Below are positions 44,558 to 53,402 of a DNA stretch of 64,000 nucleotides, one piece after another. This DNA comes from Gordonia crocea. Lineage in GTDB: Bacteria; Actinomycetota; Actinomycetes; Mycobacteriales; Mycobacteriaceae. The stretch spans positions 1,178,001 to 1,242,000 of the forward strand of contig NZ_BJOU01000001.1 in assembly GCF_009932435.1 (NCBI RefSeq), written 5' to 3'. The notes under the pieces were generated by a model. The model ran no database searches and had not been told where the DNA came from. It saw nothing but the letters and a program-made list of their open reading frames with translations. Each line of letters starts with the position of its first letter. The stretch's first letter is position 1. The translations under genes were made by a program, and so were the position numbers.

Positions 44558-45460
44558 ATGACAACCGTCGAAACCCCCGGTCTGGACGGAGCCCCGACCC
44601 GCAAGGGATCGAGTTTCAAACCGCTGGCCGGCAGCCGCAAGGCGGTGGACCTCGCGGCGCACATCCTGGTCGTCGTGGCGGTCATCATCGCCCTGATCCC
44701 GCTGGTGTGGCTGCTGCTCACCCTGGTGTGGCACGGCATCGAGCCGATCCTCAATCCGGATTGGTGGCTCAGTTCGGCACGCTACGGCGGTGCGGCCAAC
44801 GCGATCGTCGGCACACTCGTGCAGACGCTGTTGGCGACGGTGATCTCGGTGCCGTTGGGCATCCTGGTCGCGATCTACCTCGTCGAATACTCCGACGGGA
44901 CATCGCTGTTGGCGCGGGCGACGACCTTCATGGTCGACATCCTCTCCGGTGTGCCCTCGATCGTCGCCGCCTTGTTCGTCTACGCGGTCTGGCGCACGAC
45001 GCTGGGGCTGCCGCGGATGGGCTTCCTCGTCGCCGTCGCGCTGGTGCTGCTGATGATGCCGCTGGTGGTGCGCAGCACCGAGGAGATGCTCAAGATCGTG
45101 CCGCAGGACCTGCGCGAGGCCTCCTACGCCCTCGGTGTGCCGAAGTGGAAGACGATCGTACGCATCGTGCTCCCGACGGCGCTGTCGGGGATCGTGACCG
45201 GCGTGATGCTGGCCGTCGCCCGGGTGATGGGCGAGTCGGCCCCGGTGCTGATCCTCGTCGGCTCGACCAAGGCGATGAACTGGAATCCCTTTGCGGGGAA
45301 CCAGGAGTCGCTGCCGCTGATGATGGTGCAGCAGTACGGCCAGGGCCAAGGCGCCTTCGACAAGGTGTGGGGTGCGGCGCTGACGCTGGTCATCCTCGTC
45401 GCCATCGTCTACATCGGTGCCAAGGTCGTCGCCACCGTGTTCGCGCCTAAGAAATCCTGA
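44558..45460 (+). CDS. pstA: Phosphate ABC transporter permease PstA
   Basis: PstA is the second permease of the phosphate transporter. The 300-residue protein has about six membrane segments and the ABC permease loop [28 protein letters not shown], plus [11 protein letters not shown]. It begins 1 bp after pstC, showing tight coupling. pstB follows after 44 bp. Confidence 0.95.
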   Translation: MTTVETPGLDGAPTRKGSSFKPLAGSRKAVDLAAHILVVVAVIIALIPLVWLLLTLVWHGIEPILNPDWWLSSARYGGAANAIVGTLVQTLLATVISVPLGILVAIYLVEYSDGTSLLARATTFMVDILSGVPSIVAALFVYAVWRTTLGLPRMGFLVAVALVLLMMPLVVRSTEEMLKIVPQDLREASYALGVPKWKTIVRIVLPTALSGIVTGVMLAVARVMGESAPVLILVGSTKAMNWNPFAGNQESLPLMMVQQYGQGQGAFDKVWGAALTLVILVAIVYIGAKVVATVFAPKKS

Positions 45461-45504
45461 CGTTTCTCCCGCTCCCCCCAACCCCCGGTAAGGACGAGAC
45501 CCCC

Positions 45505-46281
45505 ATGGCCAAGCGCCTCGATATCACTGATCTGAACGTTTATTACGGCAAGTTCCGCGCCGTGAAGGACGTGTCCCTCAAGGTTCCGCCGCGCAGCGTC
45601 ACCGCCTTCATCGGCCCGTCGGGCTGTGGCAAGTCGACGGTGCTGCGCACCCTCAACCGCATGCACGAGGTGACCCCCGGCGCGTACGCGACCGGTGAGG
45701 TCCTCCTCGACGGCGAGGACATTTACGGCAAGGCCATCGACCCGGTGAGCGTGCGCTCCACCATCGGCATGGTCTTCCAGCGGCCCAACCCGTTCCCCAC
45801 GATGTCGATCCGCGACAACGTCGTCGCCGGCCTCAAGCTGCAGGGCGAGCGCAACGGCAAGAAGCTGAACGAAGTCGCCGAGCGCAGCCTGCGCGGAGCC
45901 AACCTGTGGGACGAGGTCAAGGACCGGCTCGACAAGCCCGGCGGCGGACTGTCCGGCGGGCAGCAGCAGCGGCTGTGCATCGCCCGCGCGATCGCCGTCG
46001 AGCCGGATGTGTTGCTGATGGACGAGCCGTGCTCGGCCCTCGACCCGATCTCGACGCTGGCGATCGAGGATCTGATCGGCGAGCTCAAGCGCGATTTCAC
46101 CATCGTCATCGTCACCCACAACATGCAGCAGGCCGCCCGGGTCAGCGACCAGACCGCGTTCTTCAACCTCGAGGGCGTCGGGCAGCCCGGCCAACTGGTC
46201 GAGTTCAACAACACCGAGGCCATGTTCTCCCACCCGGACAAGCAGGAGACCGAGGACTACATCTCCGGCCGGTTCGGCTGA
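45505..46281 (+). CDS. pstB: Phosphate ABC transporter ATPase PstB
   Basis: PstB energises phosphate import. The 258-residue protein has Walker [11 protein letters not shown]-loop [10 protein letters not shown], signature [16 protein letters not shown], Walker [14 protein letters not shown] and switch His in [15 protein letters not shown]. The C-terminus ([10 protein letters not shown]) is typical of PstB. phoU starts 47 bp downstream. Confidence 0.97.
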   Translation: MAKRLDITDLNVYYGKFRAVKDVSLKVPPRSVTAFIGPSGCGKSTVLRTLNRMHEVTPGAYATGEVLLDGEDIYGKAIDPVSVRSTIGMVFQRPNPFPTMSIRDNVVAGLKLQGERNGKKLNEVAERSLRGANLWDEVKDRLDKPGGGLSGGQQQRLCIARAIAVEPDVLLMDEPCSALDPISTLAIEDLIGELKRDFTIVIVTHNMQQAARVSDQTAFFNLEGVGQPGQLVEFNNTEAMFSHPDKQETEDYISGRFG

Positions 46282-46328
46282 TCCTGCTCGTCCCACCACC
46301 CACTTCCACCGAAGCAAAGGTCACACAG

Positions 46329-47000
46329 ATGCGTACCGCCTATCACGAGCAGCTTTCCGAATTGAACAAGACGCTCGGCCAGATGTGCGAGCTGTCCGGC
46401 ACCACGATGGAGCACGCCACGCAGGCGCTGCTGCAGGCCGATCTCGACGTGGCCGAGCGGCTGCTCGAAGACAGCAAGGGAATGTCGAAACTCGTCGCCG
46501 ACGCCGAGGAGCAGGCCTTCCGGTTGCTGGCATTGCAGGCCCCGGTGGCCGGCGAGCTGCGCGAGGTCGTCAGCGGGTTCCAGATCGCCGCCGACATCGA
46601 CCGCATGTACGCGCTGGCGCTGCACGTGGCGAAGGTCGCCCGGATGCGCCATCCCGACCCGGCACTGCCCGAAGAGGTCCGCGGCTACTTCGCCGAGATG
46701 GGTCGGCTGGCCGTGCGGCTGGCGCAGGGGGCCCGTGACGTCCTCGACACCGAGGACGCCTCCGCGGCGCTGGCCCTCGACACCGACGACGATGCGATGG
46801 ACGATCTGCACCGGCACCTGTTCAGCGTCCTGATGGACCGCGAGTGGCCGCACGGGGTGGCGGCCGCGGTCGACGTGACGCTGCTGGGGCGCTACTACGA
46901 GCGTTTCGCCGACCACGCGGTGGCCGTCGGGCGGCGCGTGGTGTTCCAGGCGACCGGGCAGACGCCAGAGCAGATCGTCGGGTCGGTGGAGTCGGACTAG
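46329..47000 (+). CDS. phoU: Phosphate transport system regulator PhoU
   Basis: PhoU links the Pst transporter to the phosphate-sensing kinase and inhibits the Pho response when phosphate is ample. ATG 46329 starts a 223-residue all-helical protein with the paired PhoU repeats: [20 protein letters not shown], with [20 protein letters not shown], and [19 protein letters not shown]. It completes the pstSCAB-phoU operon. No two-component pair for phosphate is adjacent. Confidence 0.95.
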   Translation: MRTAYHEQLSELNKTLGQMCELSGTTMEHATQALLQADLDVAERLLEDSKGMSKLVADAEEQAFRLLALQAPVAGELREVVSGFQIAADIDRMYALALHVAKVARMRHPDPALPEEVRGYFAEMGRLAVRLAQGARDVLDTEDASAALALDTDDDAMDDLHRHLFSVLMDREWPHGVAAAVDVTLLGRYYERFADHAVAVGRRVVFQATGQTPEQIVGSVESD

Positions 47001-47004
47001 CCGC

Positions 47005-48453
47005 TCAGGTAATCGAGTCGGCGATCACGACGCCGCCGCGACCGGGGATCATCGTCACGTTGCGGTGGCGGGGTTTCTCCGCCGGTGATTCGTGGGTGCG
47101 CAGTTCGACGCGGCGCAGGATGGTTCCGACGACGGTGCGCAGCTCCGCCATCGCCAACGGCGCGCCCAGGCAGCGGCGGATTCCGCCGCCGAAGGGCATG
47201 AGCTCGTAGGGGTTGACCCGGACGCCGAGGAACCGCTCCGGCGCGAAGGCGAACGGGTCCGGGTACAGGTCGTCGCGGTGGTGCAGCAGCAGGATGCTGA
47301 CCAGTGCGATGACGTCGGGTCCGACCGTCGATCCGCTGAAGTCGAACGGCGCCAACAACTCTCGCGCGACGATGGGGACCACCGGGCGCACCCGCATCGA
47401 CTCGTTCAGCAATGCCTCGAGGTAGGCCTCGTCGTCGTTGGCCGCCGCGCGGCGCGCGGTCCGGTACACCCCGGGATGACGGGTCAACCGCTCGAAGGTC
47501 CAGGCCACCGTGTTCGCCGTGGTCTCGTGCCCGGCCAGGACCAGGGTCATCAGCTCGTCGCGGATCTCGGTGTCCGACAACGGGTTTCCCTCAGTGTCCC
47601 GGGCGCTGAGCAGCAGCGACAGGATATCGTCGCGCAGCCCGGCCTCGCCCTGGGCGCGCCGCTCGGACAGCACGCGGTAGATGGTGCGGTCCACCCGGCT
47701 CAGGATCAGTTTGAGGAGGCCGACGGGGTCTTCGTAGCGCATGTTGACGACTTGGGACAGCGTGGCCACCGGGGTGGTGGACAACCGCAACAGTCGGAGG
47801 ATCTCCTTCCGCATGCGGCGTTCGGCGTCGGAGGCCTCGTCCGGGTGGGGAAGGCCGAAGACGGCCGACATGATGACGTCGAGGGTGATCCGTTGGGCGA
47901 TGTCGGCCAACGCGACGGGTTTGCCGACCGGCCAGGCCGCCAACCCGTCCTCGGTGGCCCGCTCGATGCCGGCCTGGTAGTTCGCGACGGACCTCCCGTG
48001 GAACCGCGGCAACAGGAGTGCCCGCTGCTGCTTGTGCCGTTCGCCGATGGAGGTGAGGACCGATTGGCGGCCCACGATCGGCGCGAGCGGCGACTGGTGG
48101 GTGGCCGACGGGGCGACGGACTCGTCGGCGGTCATCAGTGTCTTGATGTGCGCCGGGTCGAACAGCACCACGGCCGGCCCCGGGCCGCCGGCGAGGTCGA
48201 AGTGCAGCGCATCCCCGCCCGGGGTGCCGGCCGAGCGGGCCGCCGCGGCGAACAGGGTGTCGCCCTGATGGGTGACGAACCGCAGCGAGTCCGAATACGC
48301 GCCCAGGGGGCGGAGTCGGCGCCCGCTGACGAGCGCGACAGGCGCGGCAGGCCCGTCATCGGCGGCCTCGCCGATGCCCGATCGGGCGCCGGGCGGGGCG
48401 AGGTGCCAATGGGGAACGGCGAGCGTGGGCGGTGCGGTCATCGTGCGAGTCAT
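47005..48453 (-). CDS. Cytochrome P450
   Basis: This 482-residue monooxygenase has the oxygen-binding I-helix motif AGHETTANT, the ExxR pair (LNESMRVRP), and the heme loop FGGGIRRCLGAPLAMAE with the Cys ligand. ATG 48453 is chosen with GGGAAGGG upstream; ATG 48441 is an alternative. It resembles bacterial class I P450s of the CYP102/110/138-like group, but the substrate is not known. A 62-residue membrane protein gene lies upstream on the same strand. No ferredoxin gene is next to it. Confidence 0.93.
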   Translation of the reverse strand: MTRTMTAPPTLAVPHWHLAPPGARSGIGEAADDGPAAPVALVSGRRLRPLGAYSDSLRFVTHQGDTLFAAAARSAGTPGGDALHFDLAGGPGPAVVLFDPAHIKTLMTADESVAPSATHQSPLAPIVGRQSVLTSIGERHKQQRALLLPRFHGRSVANYQAGIERATEDGLAAWPVGKPVALADIAQRITLDVIMSAVFGLPHPDEASDAERRMRKEILRLLRLSTTPVATLSQVVNMRYEDPVGLLKLILSRVDRTIYRVLSERRAQGEAGLRDDILSLLLSARDTEGNPLSDTEIRDELMTLVLAGHETTANTVAWTFERLTRHPGVYRTARRAAANDDEAYLEALLNESMRVRPVVPIVARELLAPFDFSGSTVGPDVIALVSILLLHHRDDLYPDPFAFAPERFLGVRVNPYELMPFGGGIRRCLGAPLAMAELRTVVGTILRRVELRTHESPAEKPRHRNVTMIPGRGGVVIADSIT

Positions 48454-48497
48454 CAAGGGTCCCTTCCCGGTTTTGATGGTAGTGCGCTGGGTGCTGC

Positions 48498-48686
48498 TCA
48501 GGCGGCGTGCTGGTGCGGATCGGTGGCGAGGGCCCGGCGGGCCTCGTTGCGGCGGGCCTCGATCCGGCGCTCGCGCTCTGCGAGGGCGTCGGCGAACTCG
48601 CGGGAGCGGAAGTCCAGGCCGTGGGAGAAGTCGTGCAGCACCAGCGCGACGGTGATGGCGACAGTGGTGATGACGAGGTAGATCAT
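48498..48686 (-). CDS. 62-residue single-pass membrane protein
   Basis: This small protein has one N-terminal membrane helix (YLVITTVAITVALVLH) and a charged helical tail (ADALAERERRIEARRNEARR). An AAGGAG ribosome site lies about 8 nt before ATG 48686, which supports it as a real gene. It precedes the P450 by about 45 bp and may be cotranscribed with it. Function unknown. Confidence 0.72.
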   Translation of the reverse strand: MIYLVITTVAITVALVLHDFSHGLDFRSREFADALAERERRIEARRNEARRALATDPHQHAA

Positions 48687-48860
48687 GGCGTACTCCTTCG
48701 GTTGTTGTACCCGGCGGGAGTCGGGGTGACATCAACGCTATGGGGGAGATCGGCGCAGGTCAGCGGCCTCGAGGTGGAACTTGTTGCCCGTCTCGGGGTG
48801 GAGGCGGTCTCCGACCGTAGACGGAGGCGGCGGGCCGGTCCGCCGACTACGATTACCGGG

Positions 48861-50102
48861 ATGGGTTGGCTGTTCGAGCGCTATCGGCTGATGTTTGCCA
48901 AGTTGGGCTACGACTACCCGCCGCGTTACATGCTGATCGCGGATCTGGGCCAGGCGTTCTTCTGCCTGTTCGCCGTCGGACAGCGGCTGGTTTCCGGCCC
49001 CACCGGGTGGCAGTGGGCCGCGCTGGGCGGTGCCGTCGCTCTGTGCTTTAGCCCCATCGTGGCGTCGGTGGTCCACCCGCACAAGATCGTGGTGGGCCTG
49101 CTCTCGGGGTACTACATCGGTGCCGTGATCCTGTTCTGGTTGGTGCCCGTCCACGGTGACGTGTCGCCGTTGCTCCTGGTGGTGGGTGCGACGATGTTGG
49201 CCGCGGTCATGCCGTTCCGCCCGGCGTGGCTGTTTTCGCTGTTGTTCGCCGCGACGGCCGCCGGTGGGGCGGTGGCCGGGGTCGTGGACCAGGGTGGCTT
49301 GATCGTCTTGATGGTGGGGTTCGGCACCTGCGTCGGCCAGTTGTTGCAGCAGCAGTTGAAGGCGATGGAGGCCGAACATCAGGCCCGGTCGCGACAGCAG
49401 GTCGTGGAACGCGCCGGCATTGCGGGCGAGGTGCACGACGTCGTCGCCCACTCGTTGAGCATCGTGCTGCTCAACGTCACCGCCGCGCGCCGGGCCCTGG
49501 AGGCGGGGCGCGACGAGGACGGGGTGGTCGCGGCCGGCGATGTCGACGAGGCCGTCGAGGCCCTGCGCGACGCCGAGACCCAGGGCCGCGAGGCGATGGG
49601 GGATGTGCGCCGCACCATCGAACTCTTGCGCTCCGACGGCACGCCGGACACGGCCCAGCCGGGCCTGGCCGACCTGGACCGGCTGGTGGCCGGGTTCCGT
49701 CGGGCGGGCTCCCAAATCCGGTATCGCTTCGATCCGCCGGCGGCGAACCTGACCAGTGCCACCGAACTCGCGGTGTACCGCGTGGTGCAGGAGTCGTTGA
49801 GCAATGCCTGCCGCCACGTGCCCGGTGTTGCCGTCGCGGTGGGCGTCGGCCCGCGGGAGGCCGGTGGTTTCGGTGTGCGCGTGACCAATCCAGCAGGGTC
49901 GAAGTCATCGGGGCGCGGGGGTTCGGGGCTGGGAGGCTCGGGGCTGGGGGTCTCGGGGATGCGGTCGCGGGTGGAGAACCTGGGCGGTGAGTTCCGGGCC
50001 GGGGTCGTCGACGGGCAGTGGGTGGTGGACGCGGTCTTCGCCGCGGTGCCGACGACGGACAGTGTGTGCGCGAAGATCGAGGGGGTGCTCGGTGGACGCT
50101 GA
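48861..50102 (+). CDS. Two-component sensor histidine kinase (NarL-partner type)
   Basis: This 413-residue membrane kinase has four to six hydrophobic segments in the first 150 residues. The HisKA_3 dimerisation helix contains the phosphorylated His in GIAGEVHDVVAHSLSIVLL. An HATPase domain follows (TSATELAVYRVVQESLSNACRH, with a Gly-rich ATP lid, SGLGVSGMRSRVENLGG). The Gly/Ser-rich segment before the G-box is repetitive. The signal is unknown. The response regulator gene overlaps its 3' end by 11 nt. Confidence 0.93.
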   Translation: MGWLFERYRLMFAKLGYDYPPRYMLIADLGQAFFCLFAVGQRLVSGPTGWQWAALGGAVALCFSPIVASVVHPHKIVVGLLSGYYIGAVILFWLVPVHGDVSPLLLVVGATMLAAVMPFRPAWLFSLLFAATAAGGAVAGVVDQGGLIVLMVGFGTCVGQLLQQQLKAMEAEHQARSRQQVVERAGIAGEVHDVVAHSLSIVLLNVTAARRALEAGRDEDGVVAAGDVDEAVEALRDAETQGREAMGDVRRTIELLRSDGTPDTAQPGLADLDRLVAGFRRAGSQIRYRFDPPAANLTSATELAVYRVVQESLSNACRHVPGVAVAVGVGPREAGGFGVRVTNPAGSKSSGRGGSGLGGSGLGVSGMRSRVENLGGEFRAGVVDGQWVVDAVFAAVPTTDSVCAKIEGVLGGR

Positions 50103-50790
50103 GCCGATTCGGGTCGTTCTCGTCGACGACCAGGAACTGGTCCGATCCGGCCTTCGGCGGATCCTGCGCCGGCGCGACGGTTTTGAGATCGTCGGCGAGT
50201 GTGGCGACGGTGACGAGCTGCCCGCGGCGGTGGCGGCCCATGACCCGGACGTGGTGGTGATGGATCTGCGGATGAAGCGGGTCTCCGGGATGGCGGCGAC
50301 CCGGACGCTGCGCGCCGCCGACACCGACGGCCGCGTCGGCCCGCCGGTGTTGGTGCTCACCACGTTTCGGGACGAGGAACTGCTGTCCGAGGCGCTGCGC
50401 GCGGGTGCGGCCGGGTTCGTCCTGAAGGATTCGCCGGCCGAGGAGTTGATCCGCGCGGTCCGCCTGGTCGCGGCCGGTGAGGCGGTACTCGACCCGGCCG
50501 TCACCGGGCGGGTGCTCGACACCTACCGGTCCTCGTCGGCACCCGTCGCCGTCGGTGACGGCGCCAAAGCCCTCGACCGACTCACCGCGCGCGAGCGCAC
50601 CGTGTTGGAACTGATCGGGCGGGGTCTGAGCAACGACGAGATCGCCGCGGAGCTGGTCATCTCGGTGGTCACCGTGAAGAGCCACGTCGGAAAGATCTTC
50701 CGGGCGTTGGCGGTGCGCGACCGGGCGGCCGCCGTCGTCTTCGCCTTCGACCACGGGGTGGTCGCGCCGCGCAACGGTGGTGGTGGTTAG
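50092..50790 (+). CDS. LuxR/NarL-type response regulator
   Basis: This 232-residue response regulator partners with the kinase just upstream. GTG 50092 lies inside the kinase end (11-nt overlap). The receiver has VLVDDQELVRSGLRR with the acidic pocket, the phosphorylated Asp in VVVMDLRMKRVSG, and LTTFRDEE...KDSPAEE. The C-terminal HTH is LTARERTVLELIGRGLSNDEIAAELVIS, then VTVKSHVGKIF. Target genes are unknown. Confidence 0.94.
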   Translation: MDAEPIRVVLVDDQELVRSGLRRILRRRDGFEIVGECGDGDELPAAVAAHDPDVVVMDLRMKRVSGMAATRTLRAADTDGRVGPPVLVLTTFRDEELLSEALRAGAAGFVLKDSPAEELIRAVRLVAAGEAVLDPAVTGRVLDTYRSSSAPVAVGDGAKALDRLTARERTVLELIGRGLSNDEIAAELVISVVTVKSHVGKIFRALAVRDRAAAVVFAFDHGVVAPRNGGGG

Positions 50791-50800
50791 ACCGGGGTGG

Positions 50801-51673
50801 TCAGAAGTCGCGGTAGTCGCGCACCGAGACCCGCGGCCCGCGCCGGGGCGGCCGGGTTCCGTAGCGCTCGCAGAGTCGCACCACGCGGCCCCGTTGGCCG
50901 CGGAAGGGTTCGAGTAGATCGAGCATCCCGGCATCGTCGACGGGTTCGCCGATGAGGGTCTGGCCGACCACCGACGGGAGATGGAAGTCGCCGACGGGGA
51001 CGGCGTCGGGGTCGCCGATGGCGCGGCGGCGGACTTCGGCCGAGGTCCAGGGGCCAATCCCGCGCAGCGACGTCAGGTGGTCGATGCCGCGTTCGACGTC
51101 CATCCCGGCGGCACGCACGATGGTCCGCATGCGGACCGGCTCGGCGCCGCTGCGGCGCCATTCCCAGGACGGGATCAAGGCCCAGTCCTCCCGGCGCGGC
51201 GGGACGCGCAGCGCCGGGTCGGGGCCGGGCGCGGGTTCGCCGTGGCGCCGCAGGAGGTAGCGCCAGGCGCGCCAAGCCTCGGTCCCCACCACCTTCTGTT
51301 CCAGCACCGCCGGGACGAGGGCCTCCCACACCCGATCAGTCCGTCCCAGCCGCATCCCGACGGCCCGTTCGTGCAGCCGCCGGACCACCGGATGGTCGGT
51401 GGTCAGGTCCTCGGGATGATCGTCGGCCCCGAGCAAGGCGGGGAACCGGTCGATGAGCCACGCGGCGCCGGGACCCCAGGCGCGGGCCTCGACGGTTCCG
51501 GTACGCACCGACAGGTGCAGAGTGCCCGGGCCGTCGAGGGTGTGGGAGGTGCGCCAGAGCGATCCGTCGGCGTCGAAACGCATGGTGGGATCGCCGGTTC
51601 CGCGCCGGTGGTGTCCCGTCGTCGCGCGGACGTCGAGCGGATAGCCGGGAGTCCAGGTCCGGGTGAGTGGCAC
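50801..51673 (-). CDS. AlkA-like DNA-3-methyladenine glycosylase
   Basis: This 290-residue enzyme probably removes alkylated bases in base excision repair. GTG 51673 (VPLTRTWTPGYPLDV) was preferred because this sequence fits the family N-terminus; no strong ribosome site is seen. The helix-hairpin-helix reads LTSLRGIGPWTSAEVRRR, followed by AVPVGDFHLPSVVG with the catalytic Asp. A preceding ALVPAVLEQKVVGTEAWRA helix is conserved. It lies 16 bp after the LLM oxidoreductase gene, so the two may be cotranscribed. Confidence 0.85.
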   Translation of the reverse strand: MPLTRTWTPGYPLDVRATTGHHRRGTGDPTMRFDADGSLWRTSHTLDGPGTLHLSVRTGTVEARAWGPGAAWLIDRFPALLGADDHPEDLTTDHPVVRRLHERAVGMRLGRTDRVWEALVPAVLEQKVVGTEAWRAWRYLLRRHGEPAPGPDPALRVPPRREDWALIPSWEWRRSGAEPVRMRTIVRAAGMDVERGIDHLTSLRGIGPWTSAEVRRRAIGDPDAVPVGDFHLPSVVGQTLIGEPVDDAGMLDLLEPFRGQRGRVVRLCERYGTRPPRRGPRVSVRDYRDF

Positions 51674-51689
51674 GAGCGGTGGTGCGGTG

Positions 51690-52619
51690 TCAGGCGAGTA
51701 GCGGGGCGATTTCCTCGGCGACCAGGTCGAGGTGATCGAGGTCGGCGAGGTCGAGCACCTGCAGGTAGACGCGCGTGGCCCCGGCGTCGCGGTATTTGAT
51801 GATGGCCGCGGCGGTTTCCTCGACGGTGCCGGCCGCCCCGTTTTCGCGGAGCTCCTCGGGATCGCGGCCGATCGCGGCGGCGCGTCGTTGGAACTCGTCG
51901 TCGGTGCCGCCGCAGCACAGGACCAGGCCGACGGAGCGACGGATGCTGGCGGGGTCGCGCGCGATGGCCGCACAGGCCTGGGAGACGCGGCGGAACTGCC
52001 GGGTGACGATGTCGATCGGTTGGAATGCGACGTTGAACTCGGCCGCGTGGCGGGCCGCCAAGGCCGGTGTGCGTGTCTGACCCTGGCCGCCGATGATGAT
52101 CGGCGGTGGTGACTGGACCGGCTTCGGCAGGGCGGGGGAGTCGGTGAGGGTGTAGTGGTCACCGGTGAAGGAGAAGGTCTCGTCGGCCGGCGTCGCCCAC
52201 AGTCCGGAGATGATCTCGAGCTGTTCGGTGAACCTGTCGAACCGTTCCCGCACCGGCGGGAACGGGATGCCGTAGGCCTTGTGCTCGTCGTTGAACCATC
52301 CTGCACCCAGGCCGAGTTCCACACGGCCGCCACTCATCTGGTCCACCTGGGCCACCGAGATGGCCAGCGGGCCGGGCAGGCGGAACGTGGCCGAGGTGAC
52401 CAGTGTGCCGAGGCGGATCCGCGAGGTGTCGCGGGCCAGCGCGGCGAGGGTTAGCCACGCGTCGGTCGGTCCCGGCAAGCCGGAGACGCCGCCCATCTTG
52501 AGGTAGTGGTCGGAGCGGAAGAAGCCGTCGAAGCCGAGCTGCTCGGCGCGGTGCGCAACCGCCAGCAGATCGTCATAGGAGGCGCCTTGCTGGGGTTCGG
52601 TGAAAATGCGGAGGTCCAC
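51690..52619 (-). CDS. LLM-class F420-dependent oxidoreductase
   Basis: This 309-residue TIM-barrel protein belongs to the luciferase-like, F420-dependent oxidoreductase group common in mycobacteria. Family sequences include GFDGFFRSDHYLKMGG, RIRLGTLVTSATFRLPGPLA, VDQMSGGRVELGLGAGWFNDEH, PIIIGGQGQTRTPALAARHA and EEIAPLLA. The cofactor is inferred from the family; substrate unknown. It is the upstream gene of a possible two-gene operon with the AlkA-like glycosylase. Confidence 0.92.
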   Translation of the reverse strand: MDLRIFTEPQQGASYDDLLAVAHRAEQLGFDGFFRSDHYLKMGGVSGLPGPTDAWLTLAALARDTSRIRLGTLVTSATFRLPGPLAISVAQVDQMSGGRVELGLGAGWFNDEHKAYGIPFPPVRERFDRFTEQLEIISGLWATPADETFSFTGDHYTLTDSPALPKPVQSPPPIIIGGQGQTRTPALAARHAAEFNVAFQPIDIVTRQFRRVSQACAAIARDPASIRRSVGLVLCCGGTDDEFQRRAAAIGRDPEELRENGAAGTVEETAAAIIKYRDAGATRVYLQVLDLADLDHLDLVAEEIAPLLA

Positions 52620-52671
52620 GTCTCCAACCTAGCGTGATGACCTGCGGCGTGACGGGTTCGTCGGAATTGCC

Positions 52672-52716
52672 GGCGGGCTCATCCCTGCCGGGCTCATGCC
52701 TGGCGGGCTTATCCCT
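52672..52716. repeat. Tandem 15-bp repeat covering a stop codon
   Basis: Three near-identical 15-bp units lie head to tail: GGCGGGCTCATCCCT, GCCGGGCTCATGCCT and GGCGGGCTTATCCCT. Each has TCA or TTA at the same place. The TTA in the last unit (52709-52711) is the TAA stop of the minus-strand acetyltransferase; the other units extend past it. Confidence 0.85.
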
Positions 52717-53284
52717 GCCGGTACATGGGCCACACCGGCGGGCCGTCCATCGGGAGGGTGATCTCGTCGACGACCTCGAAGCCGTATCGCTCGTAGAGCG
52801 GCAGGTTGGCGCGGTTGGAACTCTCCAGATAGGCCGGTCCGCTGATCTGTCCGAGCCGGTGCTCCAGCAGGGCGCTCCCGATTCCGCGACCCTGGTGGAT
52901 CGCGCCGATTGTCGAGAGATACCAGTGCGGTTCCTTGGGGCGCAGCTTGGTGAACAGGGCGTCGATGGTGACGCCGCGCCGGATCCGGGTCCCGAATGTC
53001 GCCAATGCGCGGAGTCCGCTGCGCCAGTTGTCGGCACCGGGCCGGTAGCCGGGCGGATCCCAGATTGCGGCGCCCAGTTGGTGTCCGTCGTCGTCGAGGT
53101 ACAGGGCCGAGCTGCCCGGCGCCCGATGGAATTCGCCGACGAATCGAAACATCGCGTCGTCGCGCTTCGGGTTGGGACCCAGGGTCCAGCGGACGACGGG
53201 GTCGTCGCGGAACGCGCGGGCCAACAGTCGGCAGGCGTCCGCCCGGTTTCCCTCATCGACGGGCACGATCGGCATGCCGTCCAC
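52709..53284 (-). CDS. GNAT family N-acetyltransferase
   Basis: This ~190-residue acetyltransferase has the acetyl-CoA loop HQGRGIGSALLEHRL and the C-terminal YLESSNRANLPLYERYGFEV. Two starts are possible: 53284 (MDGMPIVPV) or 53275 (MPIVPV). The substrate cannot be told. The GNAT fold of about 190 residues with RAFRDDPVVRW near the start is common in actinobacteria. The 3' end lies in a 15-bp tandem repeat. Confidence 0.9.
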   Translation of the reverse strand: MDGMPIVPVDEGNRADACRLLARAFRDDPVVRWTLGPNPKRDDAMFRFVGEFHRAPGSSALYLDDDGHQLGAAIWDPPGYRPGADNWRSGLRALATFGTRIRRGVTIDALFTKLRPKEPHWYLSTIGAIHQGRGIGSALLEHRLGQISGPAYLESSNRANLPLYERYGFEVVDEITLPMDGPPVWPMYRQG

Positions 53285-53402
53285 CGTAGTGCGTGAGGCA
53301 GTGGTGGTCGGGCGGCCGCGCTATGAAGTTCTCAAGGTACGTGGGTGGCCCGGGGGCCGAAGGTGCTGCGCTGGTGGAATTTTCAGGTGGGTGTGGCCGG
53401 GG

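Noticed and set aside
52619..52708. Possible small gene after the acetyltransferase
   Set aside because: The open reading comes from the 15-bp repeat and has no ribosome site or conserved pattern.
53285..53402. Gap between the acetyltransferase and HNH genes
   Set aside because: No frame, hairpin or repeat of note was seen.
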